NCBI GenBank assembly: GCA_038363925.1
Contig: JAQQWL010000013.1
Location: 1,550,001-1,614,000 of the forward strand
Reading direction: 5' to 3'
DNA: 64,000 nucleotides
Origin: Apiospora phragmitis
Lineage: Eukaryota; Ascomycota; Sordariomycetes; Amphisphaeriales; Apiosporaceae
Shown piece by piece: positions 42,786-56,000 of the stretch (position 1 is its first letter; each line of letters opens with the position of its first letter). The notes below the pieces were generated by a model. That model was not told the DNA's origin. It worked only from the letters and a program-made list of their open reading frames with translations, and ran no database searches. The translations under genes were made by a program, and so were the position numbers.

Positions 42786-43710
42786 CGAAGATGGTAGCTA
42801 ATGCCTTCGTATTATCACACATCGTACTCCCTACCCCGTGTATGCGTGGACAGTCTGCTCTTGGCAAATCGTTGGTAGCATGGAAGTCAAGAGGAGGAAA
42901 GTAAAGGTGGCTGGAATGGGATTTTGGCGTTTTCGGGCTTGAGGAGTAAGGCATCTGTTGAAATTGCCGCAGCTCGCGCATACAGAGGCAGAGGCAGCCT
43001 CGCATACAAGGGCTTCGGGCTACGGGGAACAAAGCACTTTTCTACGATGATACCTATTTGCTTTTGCGGAAAGAGAGATATACCCAGCAGCTAAGCCATC
43101 AACTTTGGTTCAGACCCTGGCAATTGATTGGTCATATATGGTCGCTCATGAATGCCATGAAGTAATTGATTATCGTAGCATTTCGTACGATCGTGGTGAG
43201 CTATGTTATATACATGGATGACAGTCGCATCTACAAGTCCTTATTGGACCAACTGATGACTGTAAAAACCAACAACTTGCCAATGAACATCTCAGTCCAT
43301 GCCGCACCTGATGCATCTCCAGCCAGTATGCACCATCATTCATAGCTGTTGCTTTATCCATCAACCAGTCTAATCCATGGTGCTCAGTTGACATCATCTG
43401 CGCTTTGCTTTCCGGTCGACGCTGCTTTACGCCAGACAACGAATCTCAAGCAAAATCATTGGGGACAGCTTCCTCCTGGAAAACGTTAGCATCGATTGCC
43501 CCGAACGTGGTTTCAGCATAGCGGCAGCGGTACTCACCAAAGAAGTCGTCGCTATCATTATGTATATCCTACATGAAATCTTCAAGGTGTATCATAACGT
43601 GAGTGAGATACAGTCCATTTCGTGTGTCATAAGTACACATGACCTTGTGTAAGATCACCAGAAATTCAAGATCCGTCCGCCAAACAGGGCTTTCAGGCGT
43701 GGTCGCCCAA
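42786..43710. other. Convergent 3' flanks, no gene seen
   Basis: About 925 bases between SCC2 (+) and the unknown gene (-). No supported coding frame. Confidence 0.45.
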
Positions 43711-46183
43711 CTAGTCGAGAGGGAAATCGTCATCAGAGACAGACTCTCCGAGATCCAAGTCAAAGACGATGTCGTCCGGACTTGTTTCAAGCATGAAATC
43801 GTCCGAATCCAGCAGGTCTATCTCTCGGCTGGGATAGTGCTGGCTGTGGTCGCTTGCCGCCGTCGACTTGTTGGATGAGCTGGAGACGGTCGCAGAGAGG
43901 GAGACGGCCGCAGCGAGCGAGCGACCCTCGGTTGTTGCATCGTCGTCGTCGGTGGTTGTGCCGCCAACGGTCGGCGTCGACGGGGCGATGCTCGAGGCCG
44001 CCGTGACGACGCTGCCGCCCGTGTGGAAGGCCGGGCCGGGGCCCGAGGGGCCGTGTGCAGTGTCGGGGACGAAACCGCTGTCGTAGACGCCGCCAAGATC
44101 GTCGTCGTTGCCTCCGGCCCAGATCGGCAAAAAGCGCAGCTCTTCCTCGGCGGAGCCCAGGGCCATGTGCTGAGACCGGGTCAGGAATTCCGAGTAGGCC
44201 ACGAGGCTGCCCAGTCTCCGTCTCTCGTGTAGGGACACCATGGCAACCACGTACTGGGTGCGGAACTGTTCGAGATTGAAGAAGGCTTCGTCGCCTCCGA
44301 AGTAGACTCCGCGGTACGGTGCGAGTCCGGGGAAGAGGGACAGGCTGCCCATCAGGTACTGGTCAAACGCAATCGACAGTTGGGCGCGGTTGCTGCCACT
44401 CGTCGCATCGCAGGAGAAGAAGTGGTCCTGGGTATCGCACTCTGCTTTGGTCTTCATTTTGTACCAGGGGTACACCGTTAGAAGCCGTTGCTCTTCGGTC
44501 AACCGCTCGTATATTACTCGGGTGTTTGTGAGCCGCGATCCGGGAACGTAGCACTTGCGGTCTAGATCGGTCTTGGAGAAGACCATATCAGCACTGGAGA
44601 GTGCCTCTGTCATCTGGCTGTGGAAATAGGCAACCAGAGCAGATGCCAGTTCATTATAGACTGCTCTCAAGCCCTGGAGACGGCGCTGCTGAGACTCTGA
44701 AGAAGCCTCCACGACGGGGACCGGTGGGCTAACTGTAGTCTGGGCAGAGCGGCCAGGTACGGTACAGCCAAGAGTCTCGCCGATGTTGCTAAGATGGTCC
44801 CATTCAGGGATGTTCATGCCAGCCAAGTCATCCTGGCTCAAAAAGTCGTAGATGGCGTCAGATTTGATCTGGGCAAGTGTTGTATGAATTCTCTCGGCGA
44901 CGCTGTCCCGGGCATGCTGGATAGCATTAGCTATGTCGTCGGGCAGTGTGTCTCGCTTACGACCAAAGATGGTGGTGGGCCCGATTCGTGAAGTATTTGA
45001 CGTCAAGGCGGCTTGGGAGAAGTCGGGGTCCGCAGGAGCGCCGAGGAGTTCGATGGCACCCTCCACCACCAAGATCGAAAAAGTGCTGCGCACGATGTCG
45101 AAAACCTTCAAATCCCAAAAGAGCTCAAGACTGACTTCGGGCAAGAGCTCGATGAAGTTACCGCTCGGATGGCCTAGGGCCCAGGTGTACACAGGATCAA
45201 CCTGTGGGGAAGGAGGTACGTTAGCGCTCTACTCGTCATGTCCCAACTATTCAAACACTAGGAGTTTACTTACGACAACGCCAACACAGTCCAAGATTTT
45301 GGCCAGCTTCACGACCGTATAGACGCGTGTTGCAGAGTTCAGGAGATTCAGCGCCGAATAGGCAGTGCCATACACGATGGCCTCCATGATGAACACAATA
45401 TTGGCCCGATGGCGGATTGGACAGTAATCAGGTATCTGGCGCGATAAGACAGGCTCGACAATGTCATCAAGATCCAGACCAGGCATACTGTGCTGAGGTA
45501 GGGGTGCGATGTCCGCCGAATTAACGCCAGGGAGCCGTTCACAGTCCTCGGGAACGTGTTCGTGGTCAGGACAAGAATCGTCATGTCCAGCCACCAGGGA
45601 TCTCTTAACATTCAACCTGACGCCGGATTGCCACCATGAGCGAACACTCTCTGGGACCGACAGGACGCTCACCAGAGCAGCCGACTCGTCGCCCATATCC
45701 GGGGGTGTCAAGTCAAGAATGTACTCGACACTTTCTGGAAGCATCAGACTTGTATGGTCTTGCTGTTGTCGTTCCCTCATCAGTGGGGTGACCTTGACCA
45801 GCTTCTCCTTGAAGACATCGGATCCAGTAGCCAAGAGCGTTTCGGCATCCATGCGGAGCTGTACGTGGCTCCAAGCAGTACCATCGCACTGTAAGAAATA
45901 GAAGCGTAAGTGGGAAAATGTTCTGGATAAGAATCATGAGCTGACATACCCTAACGGAACTATTGTTGGGAAATCTGATCTGCACAAGCGTGTCGCCTCC
46001 TGCCGGCTGAGCTGGGCCGTCGGGATAATGGTCCGGGAAGAAGAAGCGAGCGTAACCTTGCTCGCGCTGGAGTTCCATGATGCGGGCCTGGATCAAAGCC
46101 GCGCCGGGACGTGTGTCATCGTCTTGTTGGCCGGGGCTTGCTGGCTGCACCAAAGGCGACGACGACGCCGAGGATGCCGCCAT
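43711..46183 (-). CDS. Fungal-specific large protein, function unknown (BTB-like N-terminal context)
   Basis: Three exons: 46183-45950, 45888-45274 and 45201-43711. They encode 779 residues with an intact frame. Introns have GTATGT/TACAG and GTAAGT/CACAG signals. The N-terminal 60 residues are Ala/Ser/Pro/Gln-rich. Then QIRFPNNSSVRCDG and LRMDAETLLATGSDVFKEKL resemble the opening of a BTB/POZ-type domain (ligand strand, then a 'held for threshold' helix). The segment DYCPIRHRANIVFIMEA and SATRVYTVVKLAKILDC is followed by a helical region in exon 3. The C-terminal ~150 residues are Ser/Thr/Asp-rich with acidic clusters and end with Asp-rich motifs. I believe related unnamed proteins occur widely in Pezizomycotina. 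The BTB likeness is tentative, and no function can be assigned. Confidence 0.7.
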
Positions 46184-47747
46184 GTTGCTAGATCTGATGA
46201 TGGGGTGTTTGCTGCTATCAGGGGATACTCAGGTGATGAAGGCTGGGAAGGCCAGGTCCAGATGCTTGATTTCGATCAAGTGGCCAGATGACGATGATGG
46301 TATTTTCTATTTTCAGGTGGAACAAGGCCAACATCAATATTCCAATGAAACGGGATGTGGGAAACAGGGCTGAGTGGCCAGGCCAAGGCAGCAACGGGCA
46401 TGAGTGATTGATGGTTGCTCTATGCAGGCATGACTGACGGACGTTGAAGCAGTTATTTGGTCCGATAGGCGAAGTGTGTGTGGGATGCAAGAAGGCTGAT
46501 GCGAATGTGTGTCACACAGCGTGCATACGTACCAGACCATCAATCAATCAATCAGGCAACGATGAAGCCTGATTGAGGTACCTTTAGTAAGACGACACCA
46601 GCCGCGACAGCAAGCCGCCCCCCACGGCCACCCAAGTCGGCATCATTGGTTGTCAGCGACAGACAGCATCACTCGGCACGGCCAACGCATTGCTTAGTGC
46701 ATCTTTGGACATGCGTGTGCTGATTTGAGCTGAGCAGCAGCGTTTGCCTACTTGACGCACAAAGTCGAGAGAGGGAGAGACAAGGGGCAGAAAGGTATAA
46801 GGGGTTATCTGACATGAAAACCAAACGAGACAGACCCTGCTGGCATGCAAGTAGGCAGCTGCTTGAGCTCTTTGGTAGACCCAGAGTAAGCACTCCAATC
46901 ATAGAGACAAGAGCCGGGCATGTGTATGATATCCACCTAAGACCATGTACATATCTATGTACTTTTATACAGACTCGTATATAGATTAAGGACCTCTCTC
47001 ATAGGTACCCTAAAGCCAAACAAGTATTTCGAATGTCCTACTGCCTAGTAAATCACCGTAGGGCTATCCTTCCAGCACAGCTCCCCCCAACAAAACCTCG
47101 TCGCCTCTATGATTGATGGCCATCTGCCATCTGCCATGTGCTTCAGCCGGTCTAACGCTGTCAGGTCTAGTGTTAGCGTCCCCCCACCCACGCCTGCCAA
47201 GAGCTGCCCCAAAGTGTGGGGAAACGGGAACCATCTCATCCATCTCCATTCTTTTTTTGGGCCTTTGCATGTCGTCCGTCTCCCCATCCGCCCGTGCCCT
47301 TTTACCTTACGATGCACGTACGAGGCCAAACGCTATGGCGTAAGGACCCTGGGGAGGCTGGGAGAGCTGGACGTTGCCGATGACCATACTATTATCAACC
47401 CGAATCAAGCCATTTCGGGGCAGCGGCAGCGCGCGGGGGGGTTCTCACGAGATGACGCATCCATGTATCCAGAGCTCAGGTATAAGTAGAATAGGTAGAT
47501 AAGGAACCTCCTTCTCCCATATTTAAATGGTCTTGTCTTGTCTTGTCTTTGACTGATTGGATGTTTCATGACCAGTTACAAGCTGCACCATCTACTTGAA
47601 ACTGTCCCCTTCTTGACCGCCCCTCTGTACTATAACTTATCACATCAACGTACTGTTGTTTTCCCTCGACGAGACAGGCTTGCTGTACTCCCCTCAACCT
47701 CTTAAAAGACCTCCCACCACACAGACACCGTCATCATCATCATCATC
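46184..47747. promoter_or_regulatory. Bidirectional upstream region
   Basis: About 1.56 kb between divergent genes. Holds an ATCA short repeat (about 46538-46554) and a GTCTT short repeat (about 47530-47550). Open frames at 47045-47489 are unsupported. A CAT repeat runs directly into the ATG of the next gene. Confidence 0.45.
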
Positions 47748-48049
47748 ATGGAGCCATTGCGAACAGTGGGAGGCCAGCACCTGCGAGCCGTTCCGTACGT
47801 AACTAACGGCTCTCCTTCCTTCCCTCCCTTTTCTCAATTACCATTTACAAGCCACCCAACCAAATTGCTAACATACATGGCCACCATAGACGTCATCGTG
47901 GTCTCTACCTAGTCGCCGCAACCATCACGGGCCTGGCCGTCGGCGCCCGCTATAAGTCCAGCGCCATGAAGAAGAACGAGCAGGCCCAGAAGTCGTCCAA
48001 CGACTCTAACTACTACGTCAGCGTCGACCGAAGCGGAGGTGGCGTCTAG
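47748..48049 (+). CDS. 68-residue single-pass membrane protein, unnamed
   Basis: Two exons, 47748-47794 and 47890-48049. The intron has a GTACGT donor, CTAAC branch region (close behind the donor, with a second CTAAC near 47870) and CATAG acceptor. Splicing gives MEPLRTVGGQHLRAVPRHRG, then one hydrophobic helix (LYLVAATITGLAVGARY), a Lys/Gln/Asn-rich stretch and the ending YYVSVDRSGGGV. The compact N-helix-C layout and the well-formed ending look like a conserved small fungal membrane protein, perhaps mitochondrial, though I cannot name the family. The start sits right after a CAT trinucleotide tract. Both exons are too short to stand out without splicing. The frame closes exactly in the intron-removed form. 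Confidence 0.6.
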
Positions 48050-49139
48050 AAACAAAAAAAAGTCAAGCCCGAAACATTTCTCGCCCTCTACCAACCCCTA
48101 TCCTCGTTTTATCACGAGAACAGAGGAGACGCAAAGGAGGCCGAAGAAGAAGAAGTAAGAAGAAGGAGGAGAGCGGGTGTATAACTCGGCCCACATGATT
48201 ACGACTACTTCCATAACGTTCATATACGGGGTTCGAATTTGTATTCTACTGGGCATAGCATCATCGCATCATGTTGGACGAAAAACGGACAGAAACAAAA
48301 CAAGACAGTCATTCATTCTCATCACTTTGGCCGGGACCAAAGAAGGGAGGAAGGGAAGGAAGACATGTGAATGGGATATACCCCTGACTGACGGTACGAA
48401 CTGGATCATATAGATCGCAAAGCAATATGCAGCAACACACATAGAACTTCAATAAGAACACGAAGAGAGACAATCAGAAGATACCCAGGTGGTGAAGGGA
48501 TCGCCAACAGGACATGTCATTGTCGGCTGATGCCGGGACCATTCGTGATAATCAGTCTCATTACGTGCTCCGGAATGGGGTATATAACGTAAAGATCAAC
48601 TCCGACTACAAAAGAAGCTATCAAAGAAACTGGAGACGTATTGAGGAAGAGCCGAAAGCATTACGTTAATACTTGGGTACGATATGCGGAGTACAGTGGG
48701 TAATCAACGAAGATCGTCCCGAGGTGCCTCATCTCCACAACCAGGTTTCCACAGGGTCAACATCGAAATATGCCTTCAAGCGGTAGGGTTGCTTACTATT
48801 ATTCACAATAGTCGCCCCAAATACCGTAAAAATAAATATCCATATACGTACAAATACAAGCGAGTTCTTTGCTCTTTCTCGGTCCGTCCTGCGGCAGCAG
48901 TGTCCGCGTGAGGAGACCGGATGTAAAACAAACCGCAATGCTCCTTTGCAGAATTAACAAACGCCGACATGCTGATACATAACCAATCTTTTTTGGTTGA
49001 TCGCACAGATGCAAGGTATCCCCATCCATCCATCCATCCCTTATTTTCAACATACAATACCCCAACCCCACAATCCCAGTCCCCCTATTTCCCCAGCCCT
49101 TATAGAAACCGCTACAGCAACAACTCAAATCTAACATCA
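48050..49139. other. Convergent 3' flanks, no gene seen
   Basis: About 1.1 kb between the small membrane gene (+) and the YVC1-like gene (-). Purine-rich near 48120-48175 and a CATC repeat near 49021-49038. No supported coding frame. Confidence 0.45.
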
Positions 49140-52100
49140 TCAGAACGAGCTGCCTCGCCTTATAATCCGGCGGGTGGGAACCTCGCTCTCATCCTCAGAC
49201 GAGTGAGCGACCTCCTTCCCTTGCTCCCCCTTCGCCTTGGGTTTAGGTGGTCCACCAGCCGCCGGGAGCTTCTCCTCCTTGATGCTGCCCGGCCGGCTGG
49301 GCCTAGCCCTCTTGTTGTTAGCCGCCGTAGCCGCCACTAACAAGTGGTTGTTTCCACCACGTCTCGTGATAATCCCACCACCATTCTCTCCGCTCGGGAT
49401 CTGGTGAAGGCCCGATCGACCGCTGCTCCCGCCTCCCTCCTCGCCCGAGTTCTGCGCCGTGGGCAGCGCGCTGCGCGTCTGGCGCATCTCCTTGACCACT
49501 TCGTGGAACCCTTCCTCGAGCGTCTTCATGCGCGCCAGCATGAGCCGTGTCATCCGGTCCGCGCTCTCGCGGTCGTGGGGTCCCGCGGCCGAGCCCCTTC
49601 AGTTGGCCCGTCGCAAGTGCCATCTGCGTCTGAAACGACGACGGCACCGCGCCGAAGGCGTTAGCGGCTTCCACGTCAAGCCCCATGTCCGAATTGAAGT
49701 CCACGTCCACCGACGACAAGCCGCGGTGGGGAGGCCGGGGACCTGATAGCCCCAGCAGCGACGCGCGGTTCGGCGCTGTCTGCGAGGGTATGGGTCGTGG
49801 TCGCTGCACGCTTATGTTGTTATTGTTATTGACATTATATATCGATTTCTTTGGCGACCGCGTGCCTGTCTTGGGCGATCGTTGGCCGGGCGTCTCTACC
49901 TTGTTCAAGCGGCTACTCTTCGGCCGCGAGCGGGACTGCGAGCTAAGTGGCTGTTCCGAGGCCGAAGACGGGCTCGTCACTTTTCTCGCCGCCATCTCCT
50001 GGGGAGCATAGAGTATAGTGTTCGTTGACATCGTGCGGCTGTGCATCCCTTGCCGGCGTGGCGCGCCGGCGCGCGGAGAGAAGGCGCCGTGGCCTTGGCG
50101 CCGAGCAGAGGTTATCGAGTTCCTGGAACTTACCGACGATGGTGCCAACGTGCCAAACCGTGCTGCGACAGGCGTCGTGAAGTAATCTTCCTCTTCTGCT
50201 TCAGATATTTGGTCTTGGGTCTCAGCGTTGTCGTCGTCTTCGTCGTCATTTGTAACCAGCTCGTCGTCGCCATCAGCTTCAGCATCAGTATGGTCCTTGT
50301 ACTCCTGCCGCTCTCGCATGCTTCCATATCCTCCATGCTGAAACCCATTGTTTGACATGAGATCAGCGGGGTCGCTTGCTGCCGACCTGGCATCGGAAAT
50401 GTGTCTAAATCTGCGTCCAAATCGACTGCCTCCACTGAGGCGGCTATCTACTGTCGGCCAATGTGCCAACGGTTCTCCCTCTTCCTCATCGTGATCGTGG
50501 TCGTGGTCGTTCTGGTCCATCCAGTTACGGATTGCAGTCTGCGACTTCCTCCTCTCATGGTTGCGCTGTTGTCGTAAGGTGTCGGGAGCCCGTCGGAATA
50601 CCTCGTCAAGTGCGCGGTCCTTCTGCAGCCCAACTCCAGATTCCTCACGCGCTCGAACGTTGGGACTGAATAGCGCAGCCCAACTGGCAGGGTCAGCAAA
50701 GGAGATGGCGCGCGTTCGTATCCGTCCAGGATTCTCCACCAGGTCAGTGGGTTCGTAGAGATTTGACGCCAAGAAGTACTTCTCATAAACGAAGATGCAG
50801 AAAAGTAGTGGGAAGTGAGTCAGTTTGATGACCAGGCGGTTCAACCCCACAAACTCCCTCAAGGGCATCACGTATCTTAGGGGCATGAGCATCCAGGCAA
50901 GGATGTTACCTGGAGCTATGTATGAGAACAGCGAATCGTTCTTGACCATGGATATGGTATTGATGGCAAAGAGAAACCTGCAGTCGAGTCAGAAAGTCGG
51001 TCTTGAGTCCGCAGAAAGGTCAATGGCTTACTGATGCTCCTGGTTGGCATTCGAAGCAATGGCTATGAACGAGTTTGTGAGTACAGTAATAAGAATTGTC
51101 CTGTAGTGGCGGTCAGTACATATAAGTCGAGCGGTAATGACGCAATTCATTACTTACACAATGACGAAGTGGCAGATGATCAAGAAGAGCGACAGCAGTA
51201 GTCTGCCCAATATGTTGTACTGGGGCCAGCTATAAACGATGTCAGTTGGTTGTTGAGAGTATTACTACGAGTGCGGCCTTGACTTACACATCCCACGCAG
51301 CTGGTGTGAAACCCATGACGATCTGAAAGATTGCGTATGCCACCTCGGAGGCATCGTTGTTGTTTCTCGACAAAGTGAAGAACACGAAGAAGCCCGAACA
51401 ACTGATGAGAATCAGGATGAATACAGCCACCAGGTCCACCGCCATAAGTCGGAAGGCGATGAGCAGCTGGGAGAAGTATTGATAGTGATCTAGAACACTG
51501 AAGATGCGGGGCAGAAGCAAGATGGCATTGGATGCTAACACATCATAGGCCATGTCATTCCAATGGCGTGCGTCTACCAGGAAGACGCCATAGATACGCA
51601 TGCCGTAGTAGACGACCAAAATGAGCAGAATCCCTAGATCGAAGACGTTCCAGAAACTCATGATGTACAGCGAGAAGCCCTGTTCGTTGAAGCCCACAAC
51701 CTCATCCAGCATGAATCCCGCACTCCAGAACCAGAAAACGAGCTCTAGCGTGGTAATGCGATTGGAGCGATCTATAAGAACGGCAAGGAAGAGGCAGATG
51801 AGGACGAAGAGAGAGCAGGTTGACAAGAACTGGCGGTACCGAGGCACGCGAAGCCGAGACAGCTTGAAAAGAGAAGCGTTTCGGGGATCATACAGAGTCA
51901 CAGTACGTCTGATAGGCACAGCATGCAGAGGCAGGCGGTTAAGCTCCTCTTGCGGAGGCTGGAAGTTCAGTAGAGGTGTTCTCGAGTCCACGGGGCCCCT
52001 TTTTGCGGACTTGAGGCCCGCGTCCGCCTGGGGTTCGGGGGCGCGATGAAGATGGTCAGCAGATGAATAGAAACTAATAGCACCGTTCCAAATGGCCTCG

Positions 52101-53035
52101 AGCTGTTGGACCACTAGGGGTGTGCCAGAAAGCTCTTGGCCGAAGCTCGAATGGCCACCTCGAGCGTCGAGGTCCTCGCCACACCTGGCTGGGTGCGGTT
52201 ATTGTAGCCTCTGTTGGCCGCGCCAGCAGCATCGGGTAACCCTTGTAATGGGTAGAAGTCATACGACAGAGCATCGATAAGCTCCCTGGTGCCATATTCT
52301 TTCAACAGCTTCAGTGCTAGGAGCTCGCAGACTTTTGCGCGGGTACTACTTGTGCCTGCATTGCCAGGGTATAGCTGGCCTTCCTTGGCGAACTGGAAGC
52401 AATTGGCCATGAGTGCATAGAGTGTCGCACGCGTGAAGTGCTGCGTCCTGATCTGTTGCTGCATGGGCTTGATGAGGAACTGCGAGACTTGTGGCGATCG
52501 GAGCTGGTCCCATGTTAAACTGGTTTCGGTACGCGTCTGGACTATTATGCGAATCGCGTGTACGATACTGTATATGGGTAGCGAGTCTAGCAAGAGTTAG
52601 CCTTGATTGGAAGCCGGATCGAAACGCATGCAATGTTGACATACCAAGATAGCCTGCAGAGAACAGTGGTATCACCGTGTTCGAGCTTCGCCGCCCATGC
52701 GAATCGTGCATGCCCATATCCCCAAGGCGATACCGCGTGAACCGGGGGAGCTCCCCAACTCCCTCCCCGTCTTCGCCGTCTTCCTCTCCATCTTCTATTT
52801 CGTCAGCTGCCTCGTCGGACTCCTCGTCATCATCGTCGGCTTCGGTAAAATCAGCGGTGGCATGGCGGGGTTCAGGTCCCAGAGAAGCGCGGCGGGTTAT
52901 CGGATTCCGGTCTGGGCCAGGCGAAGGCGTATTTGGATACGAGTCGAGCATGGACGAGTCGTGACGCTGGTGAGATTCCTTCCTGGGTCGCAAAAGGGAC
53001 GACAGCATATCCCTCGCGGAAGCCGAAGTAACCAT
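49140..53035 (-). CDS. YVC1: YVC1-like TRP cation channel (two one-base frameshifts)
   Basis: Five exons: 53035-52645, 52586-51288, 51229-51158, 51100-51032 and 50977-49140. They encode about 1222 residues after correcting two one-base breaks. The N-terminus is acidic and disordered. A helical cytosolic domain (LDSLPIYSIVHAIRIIVQ, NCFQFAKEGQL, ELLALKLLKEYGTRELIDAL) is followed by at least six membrane segments (about residues 384-585). The pore region reads IFQIVMGFTPAAWDVWPQYN and the last helix LLSLFLIICHFVIVTILI. This is the fungal vacuolar Ca2+-release TRP channel pattern. The long C-terminal tail (over 500 residues, Ser/Arg/Asp-rich) ends in a short helical MLARMKTLEEGFHEVVKEM segment. 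Breaks: a C missing at the G run 52117-52120 (LAHP, then LVVQQLEAIW) and an extra G at 49594-49597 in the tail. Channel identity is firm. Confidence 0.9.
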
Positions 53036-56000
53036 GGCCGAATCTGCCTATTCAATGGCCCCCCACTAAGTCCAACTCAGGTAGAAGCTGAAAGGAAAGA
53101 AAAAGCGAGAGAGAAAGAAACGAAGGTCGGCTTAGAGGAACGTCATTAGTTACAGCGACCAGAAAGAAAACAATAAGACCCTTAAACCCGTCTTTTGCTA
53201 TCGACTTGCGACAGACCCGGTCTTCATGTGTCGAATGTGCCGCCTACTGCGGGAGTGAAGGGAAAAGTCGGGAATGGGGAAGAGAGCAGTATGGAATAGA
53301 CTAATAAAAGTACAGCAACCTAGGGAATCTGTTTCCCGTGTGGTGTTTTCACTACTTTTTCCTGAGTCTCGAGAGTTCGCGCAGGCCAAGACAAGCATCA
53401 ACCCTTGAAGCAATTACGTTAAGTGGGTGTGGGCCCCGATTAGGCGAGTGCTAGTACCACTAGAGTAACCAGAACCATGGAAACAGGGATCCTACCCAGG
53501 CCACTCTTTGTAGATGACACACTAATGTACGGGCAGAGATGGGCGAGGCTCCATTTCAGTTCAGATGCCATGCATCCACCCACTAATGTTCAGCACTGTA
53601 GCGTAAGTGCATAGCGTACCATAGCTCAGCAGCAGCAATGATAACGACAGCGGTGGGGGTCTTTCTACAACCAGCATCTACTGCACTGTAATTCTTACTC
53701 AGGTACGGAGTATTCAATGCTCATTGATATTAATTCACAGTCATTACAGACAGCAACCTCAAGTCGCGGTGAGACGGGGTGAGCCTCAAGAAAAGAAATA
53801 AGAAGAAGAAAAACAAAGTCGGTCAAGAGATGTATGTCATCATCACTATCTGCCATTCACCGTTCAGTTCAGCTCCCGCCCTTTCCATGTGACTGATTGG
53901 CATGAGAAGGATGCAAGTCAAGCTCAACACCACCATTCCCACCACCTCGATCGAGTATGGGTATGTGGTGGGGTGACATCGCATCTGACCAATCCCGCGC
54001 AGCCCATGCATATAGAATCCTGTCACATTCATATCCCACCCCAGATAGAAGAAGTCAGTCATTTAGGTTGCGTACCGTGCCGACACTCGCCTCTCCAGAT
54101 CTCTGACCGCGAAACGTGCGTTGTGCTTCTCGGGCATAGTTAAGTATATCTCGACTGCTTTAACCGAATAGAATTGCGACTCAGTCAGTACATGTAGGAT
54201 GTGGTGATAATTGGGGGAAAAACAAAACAAGAACTGGTGGCGGCGACTTACATGTGCTTATATCATTCATTAGTAGCTTAGATAATTTGTTGATGGGAGT
54301 GAACACCCAAAACCACACCGCTCGCAATCTTGCTTCGACTTACATCTGCATTACATATATGTACACCAGCGCCCGTGTAACGTGCATCATGCGCATGACC
54401 CCCCCCCCATGGAATCATCGTCAACGTTAGGTCTGTACTGATTTCTGCACTGACATCGAACCACCGCCCACACCTGTACCCGGCGCGAATACGGAAGCAG
54501 GCAGAAGTAAGCAATCGCGCCGTTGGGTGGAAAGAACGACGATTTCCGATTGGGGGTATCCCGTAGCTGCAGTAAGACGCCTGTCTGCATCGCGTGTGCG
54601 TGTGTCGCTAGACCTGAAAGAAAGGAGACGGCCGGCCGCAGCCCAATCAGCTGGCCGTGGGCGTATCAGCCCTCTCCTCCTAGCTCTCTCTCAAGTCGAT
54701 TCCTTATCAAAGACGTCCAATAGATAGGGAGGTTATGTATCACCTGTTCATCGCTCACCCCTGTTTTGCAGGCGGCGGGCGGAGTAATTAGTCCTCGCCG
54801 AGTTTCTTGAACACAGATCTGGGGTCCATGGTATATTAACAAGGTGATGAATGGGTTGGCATCAGCGAGATCCGAGCTTTCTGTCCCGCCCAGTCCCGTG
54901 TTACCCCGCGTCGTTGCGTGCTTTTGTCCAAGACACCCCTGTAAGGTTACACCATCACCGTCCCTCTGTAGACTCAACGCCTTTCGAAGAATCTCACGAA
55001 CCAACCCCTAAACTGCCCGATGGGCTCGGTGAGACAAGTCTTTTGGGAGGCGCTTACCTCGTTCCAAAGAAAGCAATCCGAATTTTGCGCTGCCGGTTGC
55101 CCCTCGCGTAACCTGATCCCACTACGTAATGGCCCTAGCGAGTCACCGGTCTAGACTGGTGGGGGTTAGTCTTCGAGTACGGAGTAGTTCACATCGAGTT
55201 ATCACAGATACAATATCAAATCGATGAAATTCAAAGCATACGTTCGAAAACATGGTTTATTGGCATCTCAGGGTAAACTGGATTGTATGCAATGTTGGCC
55301 CCATAAACGCACCTTATTACTCGGCTTCGACTGTGAACATACTCAAGCGCCGATCTTGATTCCATTATGTTCCCACCACATTGGCCGAACCATCTTTTGT
55401 CGGACCCCATATCATGGGATACTATACCCACTTGAGTGGATAGCTACAGTGACATCCAACATCTCGACTACGGCGCAACACATCGACATGGCTTGTTCGT
55501 AGGGACATCTCTACGTCTTGGTCGCTAAATCTGGCGCGATATGCCGTGGCTGCCTACACCGCAGAGTCTCGAGATGAAACCGCTGTCGAACCTGACATAC
55601 TTATATACATGTAGGTCACCAAGCTCAGGGGTCGCAAACCGCATCCGGCGCACTCACTGCATACTGCGATGATACCATTTGTTGAGATTTGGAGGAATAC
55701 GTAGCAACCCAGCATCGTCTATTGGCGTTCCGTAACTCGCAGTTGCAGTACTTCTTTTGTGGAACAACGCGATGCTAAAACCATGCGGCTGTGCAGAACA
55801 CTGCTGCAGTTCAGTACGAGTTACGATCTAGGCAATGTCGCCCACCCAACTTGGAGGAGATGAGCATCATGGAATAGGAAGGGCCATCGGATAGGAGAAA
55901 GAGTGAAAAGAGCATCTCATGAAAACGCGAGTGAATATGGTTTCTCGACTCCATGCGCGCAGTGATGTGGTTTCTGGGACAAATACATACGAGGGCCTAA

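Noticed and set aside
48226..48236. GGTTCGAAT resembling a tRNA B box
   Set aside because: No matching A box, acceptor stem or anticodon arm at the right spacing.
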